Assembly (NCBI RefSeq): GCF_004209755.1
Contig: NZ_CP035913.1
Coordinates: 1,736,001 to 1,800,000, forward strand
Source of the DNA: Pseudoduganella lutea
GTDB lineage: Bacteria > Pseudomonadota > Gammaproteobacteria > Burkholderiales > Burkholderiaceae_D
DNA: 64,000 nt
Direction of reading: 5' to 3'
Every line of letters starts with the position of its first letter. The stretch's first letter is position 1. Below, piece after piece: positions 22,221-31,920 of this stretch. The notes under the pieces were generated by a model. That model was given only the letters and a program-made list of their open reading frames with translations, made no database searches and had not been told where the DNA came from. The translations under genes and the position numbers were made by a program.

Positions 22221-23236
22221 TACTTCGCCTTCGGATCGAGCGCGTCTCGCAGCGCATCGGCAAACAGGGAAAATGCCGTGACCAGCACCGCCATGGCCGT
22301 GGCAGCGGCGGCCAGTTGCCACCACTTGCCCAGCAACAGTTCATTCTGCGCCTCGTTCAGCATGGAGCCCCACGACACCACGCCGGCCGGCACGCCGAAG
22401 CCGAGGAAGGACAGGATCACCTCGGCCTTGATGAAACCCACGACGAGAATCGATACCTGCACCAGCGCCACGTGGCTCACGTTCGGGAAGATGTGCACGA
22501 ACATCCTGCGCCATGCGGAAGCGCCGATCGCGTCGGCCGCCAGCACGTATTCGCGCCCCTTGTGCCGGAGATATTCGGCGCGCACCAGCCGGTACGGGCC
22601 GGTCCAGCCGGTGAACCCCAGGATCAGCACGATGGTGGCCACGCCCTTCACCTGCAGCACGGCGGCCACCGCCAGGATCATCAGGATCGACGGAATCGAC
22701 GTGAAGACGCTGTACAGCCATTCGAACAGGTCGTCGGCGATGCCGCCCGAAAAGCCGGCCATCGCGCCGAAGAGCGTGCCCAGGCCCACCGCGACGAAGG
22801 CCGCCACCAGGCCGACGACGATCGACGTTTCGGCGCCCTTGATGGTTTTCTTCACGATGTCGTGGCCCCACTTGTCGGCGCCGAACGGCAGCGTGGGCAG
22901 GCGCTCGGCCGCGGCACCGCCTGCCGGCAACACGGCGCGCAATGCCGCGATATCGGCCGCCAGCGGGTCGAACGGGTTGTCGCGCGCCACGGGCGCGGCT
23001 GCGGGCGCGAGCGCCGCAGGGCCGGTCATGCCAGCTGCGCCGAGGAACGATGGCGGCGCGTAGTTCACGCCCACCTCGCGCTCCCAGTCGGCGGCGATCC
23101 ACCCCGCGGCGGACAGCGCCACGAGCACCAGCCAGCCGGCAACGACGGCCAGCGCAGCCATCGCCAGCCGGTCGGCGCGCAGCCGGCGCCACGCGAGCGT
23201 CCACAGGCCGGCCGGGGTGGCGTGGAAATCCGTCAT
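22220..23236 (-). CDS. ABC transporter permease, YejE/DppC type
   Basis: Inner-membrane permease. One N-terminal helix (LAMAALAVVAGWLVLVALSA) is followed by a ~90-residue periplasmic loop and the permease core with GFTGWTGPYRLVRAEYLRHKG (the EAA-type coupling loop, ~200-240) and the C-terminal SFLGFGVPAGVVSWGSMLNEAQ typical of the DppC/YejE group. 338 residues. It overlaps the upstream permease by four bases (23233-23236) and the ATPase start by one base. Confidence 0.94.
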   Translation of the reverse strand: MTDFHATPAGLWTLAWRRLRADRLAMAALAVVAGWLVLVALSAAGWIAADWEREVGVNYAPPSFLGAAGMTGPAALAPAAAPVARDNPFDPLAADIAALRAVLPAGGAAAERLPTLPFGADKWGHDIVKKTIKGAETSIVVGLVAAFVAVGLGTLFGAMAGFSGGIADDLFEWLYSVFTSIPSILMILAVAAVLQVKGVATIVLILGFTGWTGPYRLVRAEYLRHKGREYVLAADAIGASAWRRMFVHIFPNVSHVALVQVSILVVGFIKAEVILSFLGFGVPAGVVSWGSMLNEAQNELLLGKWWQLAAAATAMAVLVTAFSLFADALRDALDPKAK

Positions 23237-24171
23237 GCCCGCTGCACCCGCGGATCGACGAGCCGGTACAGCACGTCCGTCAGCAGGTTGAAGACCATCG
23301 TGGCGGCGGCCACATACACGGTGATCGCCTTGATGACGGGGAAGTCGCTGCGCTCCACGGCCAGGATCACTTCACGGCCGATGCCGGGAATGCCGAAGAA
23401 GCGCTCGAGCAGGAAGGCGCCCACCAGCAGGGCCGGCAGGCTGGCCATCACGTGCGTGATGATCGGGATCGCGGCATTGCGCAGCACGTGCACCCACATC
23501 ACGCGCCGTTCCGGCAAGCCCTTGGCGCGCGCGGTGCGCACGTAATCCTGGTTCGCTTCGTCGAGCACGAAGCTGCGGTAAAGCCGCAGCGTGGGGGCCA
23601 CGGAAACGGCCAGGCCGATCAGGATCGGCAGCGGCGCGTAGCGCAGCAGGTTCTCCGCCACGCCATCGCCCCAGCCCTGCACGGGAAACAGCCCAAGCCG
23701 GTAGGCCAGGCCATACTGGAACACGATGATATAGACGAGGATCGACACCGACATGGCCGCCGTGCACGCCACCATCACGGCGCGGTCGGTCAGGGAACCG
23801 CGCACGAACGCGATCGCCAGTGCCAGCGCGACCCCGATCAGGGTTTCCAGGATCGTCAGCGGCACCAGCACCGTCAGCGACGGCCCCAGGCGCGATGCGA
23901 TGACGTGGCCGACATCTTCGCCGGTGGCCCAGCTCTGGCCGAAGTCGAACGTGGCAACCTGTTTTGCGAAGATCAGCAGTTGCACATACCAGGGTTCGTC
24001 GACGCCGAGCTGGCGGCGGATGCTGGCGATGGCTTCCGCGCTCGACATCTTCCCGGCCAGTACATAGGCGGGATCGCCGCCCACCCAGTGGAACAGCACG
24101 AACACCAGCAGCACGACCCCGAGCATCGTCGGCAGCATTTGCCACAGGCGGCGCAGGACGAATGGGAGCAT
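23233..24171 (-). CDS. ABC transporter permease, YejB/DppB type
   Basis: First gene of the importer operon in view. It has about six membrane helices, an N-terminal LRRLWQMLPTMLGVVLLVF helix, the long periplasmic part with LGVDEPWYVQLLIF, and the core coupling loop (RLYRSFVLDEANQDYVRTARAKG, ~190-212) followed by FFGIPGIGREVILA. The ATG at 24171 (MLPFVLRR) is preferred over 24198 because it fits the family start; neither has a clear ribosome site. No periplasmic binding-protein gene precedes it; the next gene is a divergent TonB-dependent receptor. Confidence 0.93.
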   Translation of the reverse strand: MLPFVLRRLWQMLPTMLGVVLLVFVLFHWVGGDPAYVLAGKMSSAEAIASIRRQLGVDEPWYVQLLIFAKQVATFDFGQSWATGEDVGHVIASRLGPSLTVLVPLTILETLIGVALALAIAFVRGSLTDRAVMVACTAAMSVSILVYIIVFQYGLAYRLGLFPVQGWGDGVAENLLRYAPLPILIGLAVSVAPTLRLYRSFVLDEANQDYVRTARAKGLPERRVMWVHVLRNAAIPIITHVMASLPALLVGAFLLERFFGIPGIGREVILAVERSDFPVIKAITVYVAAATMVFNLLTDVLYRLVDPRVQRA

Positions 24172-24586
24172 GGGCGGAATGGCACGTGAAAAGCACACGA
24201 TAGCGCAAAACCTTGCGCTACGGCAGTTTGATGCTTTTGCAAAATAAAGTTGCTTTCTGCAAAGTTAGGCAGACAAGTGTATCAATTCGTCCACATACGT
24301 GAAGTTGCCAATTATTTCACAAGCAAAGTTCAAGATCGCCGAAGATCAGGCCAGAAGATGCGCAACTCGGCAGAATTGTCGAGATTTGCTTGTCGCGCAG
24401 ATATCTTTGGCCTACCAGCATACATTTGCGTGAATTCACTGTGACAACTTTTTGTTTGACCGTTATGAAGCCGGAGTGATTACATGCAGCCTCAAGGAAG
24501 CACCGCGCTTCCTGAACACGAGCAACGGACACGCACACAACGCAGCCTTTGTAGCTCATCAGAAATTATTAGTGGAGGTAGTACCC
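24172..24586. other. Divergent control region between the ABC importer and a TonB-dependent receptor
   Basis: AT-richer than the surroundings and non-coding. It must carry the promoters of both divergent units. For the receptor, GGAGG lies just upstream of its ATG. No clear -35/-10 pair, Fur box or terminator is convincing to me. Confidence 0.5.
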
Positions 24587-27370
24587 ATGGTAGAGAAAAT
24601 GATGGCACGTTCGGTTCGCCTGTTATTCACGGGCGGCCTGATGGCCACGCTGGGCATGGCAGGCACGGCCGCAGCCCAGGACACGAACATTCAACGCGTC
24701 GAGATCACCGGTTCGAGCATCAAGCGCGCCACCGCGGAAACCGCCTCGCCGGTCCAGGTGATCAACCGCGAAGAGCTGCTGCGCTCGGGCAAGTCCACCG
24801 TCTCCGAATACCTGCAGACGCTGACCGTCGACGGCGCCGGTTCGCTGCCGACCGGTTTCGGCAACGGCTTCGCCGCCGGTTCCACCGCGATCTCGCTGCG
24901 CGGCCTCGGCGCCACCTCCACGCTGGTGCTGCTGAACGGCCGCCGCATGGCGCCGTTCGCGCGCGCCGACGACGGCCAGAAGAGCTTTACCGACCTGTCC
25001 ACCGTGCCGATGCAGATCGTCGAGCGCATCGAGATCCTGAAGGATGGCGCATCGTCCACCTACGGCGCCGACGCGATCGCCGGCGTGGTCAACATCATCC
25101 TGCGCAAGGACGTGCAAGGCCTGGAATTCAAGGCCGACACGGGCTGGTCGCGCTATGACGACGGCAAGCAGAACAAGGCCTCGGTCACGTTCGGCAAGGG
25201 CGACCTGGACGAAGACAAGTACAACTGGGTGGTCAACGCCGAGTACATGCAGTCCGACCGCATCAAGAACAGCGACCGCAAGGACCGCGCCTACATCGGC
25301 AACGGCGACCTGCGCGCCTACGGCTTCCCGATCGGCACGCAGTTCGCCGGCGGCTACATCAACGGCACCAACAGCGTCAGCCCGTCGCCGACCGGCATGG
25401 TGCGCGATCCGGTCACCACGAACTACACGAACCTGCCAGGCTGCGCGGGCATCTCGGCCACCACGAACCAGACCGGCGCGAACGGCGGCTGCCTGTACTA
25501 CGTCGACCAATGGCGCGACATGCAGCCGGAGATCGAGTCGCTGAACCTGTACACGAAGGGCACGCTGCAGATCAACGAGTCGACCCAGGCTTACGTGGAA
25601 CTGGGCTACTCGAAGCGCTCGACCGCCTTCATGATGACGCCGCCGTCGGTCACCCCGACCGTGGCCTTCCCGCCGAACGCGCAGACGCCGCAAGGCTTCA
25701 TCAACTACGGCAACCAGAACCTGATGTCGGCGCAGCACCCGCAGAACCCGTTCGGCGCCAATGCCCGGATGCGCTACATCGCCACCGACATCGGCCCGTC
25801 CGAGCGCCGTGCCGACAACGAGTTCCGCCGCTTCGTCGTGGGCGTGAAGGGTTCGCTGGCAGGCTGGGACTACGACACCGGCTTCACCTACTCCGATTCC
25901 AAGCTGGACCTGGAATACACGAACATGCTGAACATGAACGTGGTCACCCAGGCGCTGAGCAACCCGGCTTCGCAGTACTTCCCGTACTACATCGGCGACC
26001 AGGCCTACCGCAACCCGGCCTCGCTGTACCAGGCCATGGTGGTCGATGCGCTGTCGCACTCGAAGACCAGCCTGTCCGTGATCGACTTCAAGGCAACGCG
26101 TGAACTGCCGATCGCCCTGCCGGGCGGTAACATCGGCCTGGCAATCGGCGCCGAGCACCGCCGCGAGAAGGTGTCGAACCCGTCGCTGGCCGGCTCCGAG
26201 AACGGCTCGATCAACTCGTCTTACGTGGCTGCGTTCGGCGATTCGAAAGTGTCCGCCGTCTACGCCGAGATCCTGGCTCCGCTGCTGAAATCGCTCGAAC
26301 TGTCCGCCGCCGTCCGCTACGACAAGTACGACAACTTCAACTCCACCACGCCGAAGGTCGGCCTGAAGTGGACGCCGCTGCGCACGTTCGCCCTGCGCGG
26401 CACGTACACGGAAGGCTTCCGCGCACCGGGCGCCGCCGAAGGCAGCTCGTCGTCGCAGTCGACCGGCACGTCCACCGTGCGTGACCCGATCCGCTGCCCG
26501 AACGGCCCGGCCGCCGGCGGCGCCACGGCCACCGACTGCGCGATTCCGGTCGCCGCCGTCAAGGTCGGCGATCCGAACCTGCAGCCGGAAACGTCGAAAG
26601 GCGTGACGCTGGGCATGGTGTGGGATCCGTTCGAAGGCACGTCCGTGGCACTGGACGGCTGGAAGATCAAGCGTGAAAACGAGATCAACCCGCTGCCGTA
26701 CAACGAAGCGGCCGCCCTGCCGACCGCGATCCGCAACGACAACAACCTGGTGCAGAACGGCCAGGTGATCCCGAACTCGGGCACGCTGATCCTGACGCAG
26801 GCACCGTACCGCAACTCCAGCTTCACGGAGATCTCGGGCGTGGACCTGGACGTGAAACAGCGCCTGCGCCTGGGCGACTACGGCCGCGCAACGCTGGGCA
26901 TGGTGATCACGCACGTGGCATCGTGGAAGCGCCAGGAGTCCGCAACGACGGCCTACCAGTTCGCCGGCACGCACGGCAACTGCGACACGTCGAACTGCGC
27001 CGGCACGCCGAAGAACAAGGTCAACCTGTCCGCCACCTGGGACATCAATGCCTTCAACTTCAACGCCAACCTGAACTGGCGCGACAAGATGGACAACGTG
27101 CTGTTCGCCGGCGACAAGTGCGCGTCGACGCTGGCCAACGGCCAGCCGGGCACGAAGGATTGCGAAATCGCTTCGTTCACGACGCTGGACCTGTCGACCC
27201 GCTACAACGTGAGCAAGAACTTCACGCTGTTCGCCTCGGTCAGCAACGTGTTCGACAAGATCGCCCCGCTTGATCCGCTGACCTACGGCGGCATCAGCTA
27301 CAACCCGATGGATGCATCGGGCGCGATCGGCCGTTACTTCAAGGTCGGCGCAAGCTACAGGTTCTTCTAA
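24587..27370 (+). CDS. TonB-dependent receptor
   Basis: Outer-membrane, TonB-energised importer of 927 residues. The ATG at 24587 (MVEKMMARSVRLLF) has GGAGGT upstream and opens a signal peptide ending GTAAAQ; longer in-frame starts add no signal and are rejected. The plug begins VEITGSSIKR and contains LVLLNGRRMAP, VERIEILKDGASSTYGADAIAGVVNIILRK; the 22-stranded barrel ends with the aromatic residue of SYRFF. A disulfide-like loop reads HGNCDTSNCAGTP. The nearest relative in the window is 32750-35614, which shares many segments. It is divergent from a peptide ABC importer, which makes peptide uptake possible; the substrate is not determinable. Confidence 0.95.
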   Translation: MVEKMMARSVRLLFTGGLMATLGMAGTAAAQDTNIQRVEITGSSIKRATAETASPVQVINREELLRSGKSTVSEYLQTLTVDGAGSLPTGFGNGFAAGSTAISLRGLGATSTLVLLNGRRMAPFARADDGQKSFTDLSTVPMQIVERIEILKDGASSTYGADAIAGVVNIILRKDVQGLEFKADTGWSRYDDGKQNKASVTFGKGDLDEDKYNWVVNAEYMQSDRIKNSDRKDRAYIGNGDLRAYGFPIGTQFAGGYINGTNSVSPSPTGMVRDPVTTNYTNLPGCAGISATTNQTGANGGCLYYVDQWRDMQPEIESLNLYTKGTLQINESTQAYVELGYSKRSTAFMMTPPSVTPTVAFPPNAQTPQGFINYGNQNLMSAQHPQNPFGANARMRYIATDIGPSERRADNEFRRFVVGVKGSLAGWDYDTGFTYSDSKLDLEYTNMLNMNVVTQALSNPASQYFPYYIGDQAYRNPASLYQAMVVDALSHSKTSLSVIDFKATRELPIALPGGNIGLAIGAEHRREKVSNPSLAGSENGSINSSYVAAFGDSKVSAVYAEILAPLLKSLELSAAVRYDKYDNFNSTTPKVGLKWTPLRTFALRGTYTEGFRAPGAAEGSSSSQSTGTSTVRDPIRCPNGPAAGGATATDCAIPVAAVKVGDPNLQPETSKGVTLGMVWDPFEGTSVALDGWKIKRENEINPLPYNEAAALPTAIRNDNNLVQNGQVIPNSGTLILTQAPYRNSSFTEISGVDLDVKQRLRLGDYGRATLGMVITHVASWKRQESATTAYQFAGTHGNCDTSNCAGTPKNKVNLSATWDINAFNFNANLNWRDKMDNVLFAGDKCASTLANGQPGTKDCEIASFTTLDLSTRYNVSKNFTLFASVSNVFDKIAPLDPLTYGGISYNPMDASGAIGRYFKVGASYRFF

Positions 27371-27392
27371 CTTCTCCGGAAGTTCAGCAAGC

Positions 27393-27420
27393 AAAGCGGC
27401 CCCATGCGGGCCGCTTTTTT
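27393..27420 (+). terminator. Intrinsic terminator after the receptor at 24587
   Basis: AGCGGCC and GGCCGCT form a GC stem followed by six T, 23 bases after the stop codon. Confidence 0.85.
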
Positions 27421-27734
27421 CATGGCGCGGGGCTTTTCAACCATGGGCCGCCGGATTGCCATGCCACCGGATTCCTGCACCAGCTTCAGTGGCAATACCG
27501 AAAAATGACAGTTGTGAACTATCCATTCGGATAGCTACCAGTTGCGTCTTCACATACTTGTTGATTTGACAAATGTTGGCAGTGCGGGGCTACTTTTGCT
27601 TACATCGGCCGAACAAAAATTGACAACTAGCATGTTTTGGTGGTTTGATACGCACCCCCGTGATTATTTGTGAGAATCGCAGGGGCTAGCGGTCACTGTA
27701 TAACAGTTACTTCCAGTTGCAGCATGGGCTGCTC
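27421..27734. other. Upstream region of the receptor at 27796
   Basis: No gene. It contains two inverted repeats: CTATCC-ATTC-GGATAG (27519-27534) and ACTGT-ATA-ACAGT (27695-27707). The second overlaps a TATAAC sequence that could be a -10 box, so it could be an operator. Confidence 0.35.
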
Positions 27735-27763
27735 CGGCCGCCGCCTTACCCGGGCGGCGGCCG
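27735..27763 (+). promoter_or_regulatory. Very stable GC-only hairpin in the leader of a receptor gene
   Basis: CGGCCGCCGCC (27735-27745) has its perfect reverse complement at 27753-27763, an 11-pair all-GC stem with a seven-base loop, 32 bases before the start codon at 27796. No T-run follows. A short reading frame (ATG 27724 to TAA 27780, 18 Arg-rich codons) spans it. A role in controlling the receptor mRNA is possible. Confidence 0.45.
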
Positions 27764-27795
27764 TTTGTCGTTCGCAATAACCTGAAAGAAGTTTC

Positions 27796-30585
27796 ATGAT
27801 TGAGAAAGTATTGTCTCGCTCCCTGCGCGTAATGTTCGCGGGCAGCCTGGCGATGGGCATGCATGCCGCGACCGCGCAGGAAGCCGGCGAGCAGCCCATG
27901 CAACGCGTTGAAATCACCGGCTCGTCCATCAAGCGCATCGCCGCCGAAGCGTCGCTGCCGGTGCAGTCCTTCAACCAGAAGGACATCAAGAAAACCGGTG
28001 TCACCACGGTGACCGACTTCATCCAGCAGATCCCGACGATGCAGGGCTTCACTGCCGCGGCCACATCGGTCGGCGGCGGTGGCGGCGGCATCACGACGGC
28101 TTCCATCCACGACATCGGCGAGCAGTACACGCTGGTGCTGCTGAACGGCCGCCGCATCGCGCCATCCAACTCCGGCACCACGATCGACCTGAACTCGATT
28201 CCGCTGTCGGCCGTTGAGCGCGTGGAAGTGCTGACCGACGGCGCCTCGGCGCTGTACGGTGCCGACGCCATTGCCGGCGTCGTCAACTTCATCCTGAAGA
28301 AGGGTGCTTCCGACTGGCAGATCGACGCCAAGTACAACAACCCGGAACGTTCGGGCGGCGCGTCGAACTCGGTGTCCATCTCGAAGGGCTTCGGCGACTA
28401 CGATGAAGACGGCTACAGCGTGTTCTTCTCCGCCAGCCACGACGTGCAGAAGTCGCTGAAGGCTTCTCAGCGCGATTTCGCCAAGTCCGGCCTGATCAAC
28501 TTCACCGACCCCGCCACCGGCAAGGAACTGCTGTTCGCCACGGCGTCGAGCCGCGCGCTGCCGGCCAACGCCGCGGTGCGCTACACGGCGGCCGATGGCA
28601 CGGCACGTTCGGTCAACCTGAACCCGTATGCCCTGTCGCACAATGGCGCCTGCGCGCCGCTGAACGCCAATGTGTATGGCGACGGCAACTGCTACTTCGA
28701 CTCCGCCTCGACCATCGAGATCAATCCGGAAACGAGCCGCGACGGCGTGTTCAGCTCCGGCGAACTGAAGCTGGGCAATACGGGCTTCCGCGGGTTCTAC
28801 GACTTCGCGTTCACCAAGGCCAATGTGCGCTCGTCGATCGCCCCGTTCCCGGCCCAGTTCTCGATCGCCAAGGGTTCGTCGCTGTACAACCGGTACATCG
28901 CACCGTACCTGACCGCCGAGCAGGCGGCCGGCGTGACGAGCGTGAACGCGAACTACCGCCTGATGGAAATGGGCAACCGCACGTACGACTACGGCACCAA
29001 GGCCACCCATATCGTGGCCGGCGTGGACGGCAATGCGTTTGGCTGGGACGTGAACTCCGCGTTCACGTGGTCGCGCAACCGCCAGCAGACCGACTACGTC
29101 AGCGGCTTCCCGCTGGCATCGGAGTTCGAGGCCGCCATCGGTGCAGGCTTGCTCGATCCGTTCAGCTACGGCCTGGGCGAGATGCCCGAGTCGATGAAGA
29201 ACACGCTGCTGGGCACCGGCTTCTCCGGCCTGTACCAGACGCAGACCGTGATCATGAAGGGCTGGGATGCACGCGGTTCGCGTGAAGCGTTCAAGCTGCC
29301 GGGCGGCGCGGCGATGCTGGGCGTGGGTGTCGATTACCGCGACACGAACTACCACATGGACAGCCAGAAGGTCGCCGAAAACGCCGAGATCCTGTACGAA
29401 GGCGGCGCCATCGACAGCGGCTACCACCGTGCCAACGCCGGTGCGTACGCCGAGCTGATGATGCCCGTGACGAAGCAGCTGGAAGTGACCGCCTCGGCGC
29501 GTTACGACCGGATCGGCGCCGTCAAGGACAACAACGGCGGCAAGACCTACGGCGACACCGAAAGCGCCAACACGTGGAAGCTGTCGGCCAAGTACTCGGC
29601 CACGAAGAACGTGATGTTCCGCGCGGCTGCGGGCACCGGATTCCGTGTCGCGACGATGCAGCAGATCGCCGGCGTGCAGGAAGACTGGGGCGTCACGGGC
29701 GGCAACTACCAGTGCCCGCTGACGGGCAGCGCGCATCCGCTGGCGTCGTACTGCAACGGCGTGGGCCGCACGCAGTTCGAGGCATTCCGCGCGGGTAACG
29801 CCAATCTGAAGCCGGAGAAGTCGAAGCAGTGGTCGATCGGTACGGTGTGGGAACCGACCGGCAACCTCTCGCTGGCACTGGACCTGTGGAACGTGGAAAT
29901 CCGCGACCAGGTGCAGGACGTGACGGAAGCGCAGATCTTCGCCGACCCGGCGAAATTCGCAGACCTGTTCACGACCAAGTACCTGAACTCGACCGGCTCG
30001 CGCGAGCTGGCGGTGATCCTCGCGCCGATCAACATCGGCAAGCGTGAGAACCGCGGTATCGACTACGACCTGACCCACAAGCAGAACATCTGGGGCGGCC
30101 GCCTGACCAGCCGCCTGGCCGGTACTTACCTGCTGCGTTCGCGCTTCACGGAGCCGGGCTCGGACGACGTATGGACCACGAGCCTGAACCGCTACGGCAT
30201 CGACGACAAGGTCAGCTTCCGCCACGTGATCAAGGCATCGACGTCGTTCGAGACGAAGCAGCTGACGCACACGCTGATCGCCTCGTACCGCAACGGCTAC
30301 GTCGACAAGCCGCAGACGCTGGACGACTGCGCCGTGATCGTCGCCGGCTCGCCGGGCGAGTGCTACGCCGTCACGCTGGACGTGCCGAGCTACACCACGT
30401 TCGACTACCAGGTGGCTTACCGCCCGCTGGCCAATGTGGAAATCTCGGCAGGCGTGCTGAACCTGTTCGACCGCAACCCGCCGTTCTCGCTGCGCAACGC
30501 CGGCTCGCACCAGATGGGCTACAACCCTTCCTACTCCAGCGCGCTGGGCCGGCAGCTGTACCTGTCCGGTTCCTACCGGTTCTAA
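27796..30585 (+). CDS. TonB-dependent receptor
   Basis: Outer-membrane transporter of 929 residues with signal peptide (MIEKVLSRSLRVMFAGSLAM, cleavage near ATAQ), plug (VEITGSSIKRIAAEAS, TLVLLNGRRIAP, VERVEVLTDGASALYGADAIAGVVNFILKK) and a barrel ending SGSYRF. A poly-Gly stretch (VGGGGGGI) lies in the plug. The start at 27796 has a purine-rich site (GAAAGAAG). It is more distant from the other receptors here than 24587 and 32750 are from each other. It follows the previous receptor on the same strand but has its own leader and a terminator in between, so it is separately transcribed. Substrate unknown. Confidence 0.95.
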   Translation: MIEKVLSRSLRVMFAGSLAMGMHAATAQEAGEQPMQRVEITGSSIKRIAAEASLPVQSFNQKDIKKTGVTTVTDFIQQIPTMQGFTAAATSVGGGGGGITTASIHDIGEQYTLVLLNGRRIAPSNSGTTIDLNSIPLSAVERVEVLTDGASALYGADAIAGVVNFILKKGASDWQIDAKYNNPERSGGASNSVSISKGFGDYDEDGYSVFFSASHDVQKSLKASQRDFAKSGLINFTDPATGKELLFATASSRALPANAAVRYTAADGTARSVNLNPYALSHNGACAPLNANVYGDGNCYFDSASTIEINPETSRDGVFSSGELKLGNTGFRGFYDFAFTKANVRSSIAPFPAQFSIAKGSSLYNRYIAPYLTAEQAAGVTSVNANYRLMEMGNRTYDYGTKATHIVAGVDGNAFGWDVNSAFTWSRNRQQTDYVSGFPLASEFEAAIGAGLLDPFSYGLGEMPESMKNTLLGTGFSGLYQTQTVIMKGWDARGSREAFKLPGGAAMLGVGVDYRDTNYHMDSQKVAENAEILYEGGAIDSGYHRANAGAYAELMMPVTKQLEVTASARYDRIGAVKDNNGGKTYGDTESANTWKLSAKYSATKNVMFRAAAGTGFRVATMQQIAGVQEDWGVTGGNYQCPLTGSAHPLASYCNGVGRTQFEAFRAGNANLKPEKSKQWSIGTVWEPTGNLSLALDLWNVEIRDQVQDVTEAQIFADPAKFADLFTTKYLNSTGSRELAVILAPINIGKRENRGIDYDLTHKQNIWGGRLTSRLAGTYLLRSRFTEPGSDDVWTTSLNRYGIDDKVSFRHVIKASTSFETKQLTHTLIASYRNGYVDKPQTLDDCAVIVAGSPGECYAVTLDVPSYTTFDYQVAYRPLANVEISAGVLNLFDRNPPFSLRNAGSHQMGYNPSYSSALGRQLYLSGSYRF

Positions 30586-30618
30586 TGGACCCCGGGCCTC
30601 GCGGCCCGGTGGCCCAAC

Positions 30619-30648
30619 AAAAGCGGCGCCTCGTGCGCCGCTTTTTTT
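30619..30648 (+). terminator. Intrinsic terminator after the receptor at 27796
   Basis: AGCGGCGC and GCGCCGCT form an eight-pair stem with a five-base loop followed by seven T. Confidence 0.88.
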
Positions 30649-30693
30649 ATTGCCAGATTCCGCGACTGCCCCCAATTCACAACGGGGACCAAC

Positions 30694-30724
30694 GGGGACA
30701 GTCCCGCCGGGAGGGACTGTCCCC
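30694..30724. repeat. REP-like palindrome, GGGGACAGTCCC family
   Basis: GGGGACAGTCCC (30694-30705) and its reverse complement (30713-30724) flank a seven-base loop. It lies between the terminator of the receptor and the aroG stop codon and is non-coding. Confidence 0.7.
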
Positions 30725-30750
30725 AGAGGTTTTACAACACTTTTTGTTGT

Positions 30751-31809
30751 TTATTCGCCCGTCAGGCGGCGCTGGCGGACGGCGGCGGCCAGTTGTTCGA
30801 GCACTTGCACGCTGGCTTCCCAGTCGATGCAGCCGTCGGTGACGGATTGGCCGTAGGTCAGTTCCTTGCCCGGCACCAGGTCCTGGCGGCCGGCGACGAG
30901 GTGGGATTCGACCATCACGCCGACGATGCGCGTGTCGCCGCCGGCCACTTGCGCGGCGATGTCGGCGCAGACGGGCACCTGGTTTTCCGGCTTCTTCGAG
31001 CTGTTCGCGTGCGAGGCGTCGATCATCAGGCGCGCGGCCAGGCCATGGCCGGCGATCGCCTTGCTGGTTTCTTCGACGCTGGCGGCGTCGTAGTTCGGGG
31101 CCTTGCCGCCGCGCAGGATGACGTGGCAGTCCTCATTGCCGGCGGTCGACACGATGGCCGAGTGGCCGCCCTTCGTCACCGACAGGAAGTGGTGCGGCTG
31201 CGATGCGGCCTTGATCGCTTCGACGGCGATCTTGATGTTGCCGTCGGTGCCGTTCTTGAAGCCGACCGGGCACGACAGGCCCGACGCCAGCTCGCGGTGC
31301 ACCTGCGATTCGGTGGTGCGCGCACCGATGGCGCCCCAGGCGATCAGGTCGGCGATGTATTGCGGGCTGATCACGTCGAGGAACTCGGTGCCGGCCGGCA
31401 GGCCCAGCTCGTTGATGTCGCGCAGCAGCTCGCGCGCCATGCGCAGGCCGTCATTGATGCGGAAGCTGTTGTCCATGTACGGGTCGTTGATCATGCCCTT
31501 CCAGCCCACCGTGGTGCGTGGCTTCTCGAAGTACACGCGCATCACGATTTCCAGGTCGGCGCTCAGGCGCTCGCGCACCCCGATCAGCCGGCGCGCATAT
31601 TCCATGGCCGCTTTCGGATCGTGGATCGAGCACGGGCCGATGACCACCATCAGGCGGTCGTCCTGGCCATGCAGGATGCGATGCAAGGCTACCCGCGCGC
31701 CGGACGCCGTGGCGGATGCGGCTTCGGTGCAGGGGAATTCGCGGATCAGGTGCGAGGGGGGCGTCAGTTCCTTCATCTCGCGGATGCGCAGGTCGTCGGT
31801 GCGTTGCAT
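30751..31809 (-). CDS. aroG: 3-deoxy-7-phosphoheptulonate (DAHP) synthase, Phe-sensitive type
   Basis: Condenses phosphoenolpyruvate with erythrose 4-phosphate, the first step of the shikimate pathway. Class I AroG family, 352 residues, with VVIGPCSIHDP, RVYFEKPRTTVGWKG, GARTTESQVHRELASG and ESHLVAG. It is closer to E. coli AroG than to AroF: the N-terminal TDDLRI and GLSCPVGFKNGTDG match the AroG regulatory region, so feedback inhibition by Phe is likely. Start ATG at 31809 with AGGAG upstream. The upstream promoter, Phe-rich leader peptide and terminator imply that transcription is also attenuated by Phe-tRNA supply. It lies between TonB-dependent receptor genes. Confidence 0.96.
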   Translation of the reverse strand: MQRTDDLRIREMKELTPPSHLIREFPCTEAASATASGARVALHRILHGQDDRLMVVIGPCSIHDPKAAMEYARRLIGVRERLSADLEIVMRVYFEKPRTTVGWKGMINDPYMDNSFRINDGLRMARELLRDINELGLPAGTEFLDVISPQYIADLIAWGAIGARTTESQVHRELASGLSCPVGFKNGTDGNIKIAVEAIKAASQPHHFLSVTKGGHSAIVSTAGNEDCHVILRGGKAPNYDAASVEETSKAIAGHGLAARLMIDASHANSSKKPENQVPVCADIAAQVAGGDTRIVGVMVESHLVAGRQDLVPGKELTYGQSVTDGCIDWEASVQVLEQLAAAVRQRRLTGE

Positions 31810-31856
31810 GGTGCTCTCCTGGAAAATTGCGGCTTGAACTTGCTTGTATGGGGTGA

Positions 31857-31888
31857 AAACAAAAAAAAACCGCCATTGCTGGCGGTTT
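31857..31888 (-). terminator. Attenuator terminator of aroG
   Basis: On the minus strand, AAACCGCC-AGCAAT-GGCGGTTT is followed by nine T. It lies after the leader peptide stop and about 50 bases before the aroG start, so it must be read through for aroG to be expressed. Its 5' arm can instead pair with GGCGGTT at 31943-31949, giving an antiterminator. Confidence 0.85.
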
Positions 31889-31920
31889 GTCTGTATCTGC
31901 TGGACTCGTCTGCTTCTCGC

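Noticed and set aside
19596..23063. 1155-codon plus-strand frame across the ABC importer
   Set aside because: Spans three real minus-strand genes; shadow frame.
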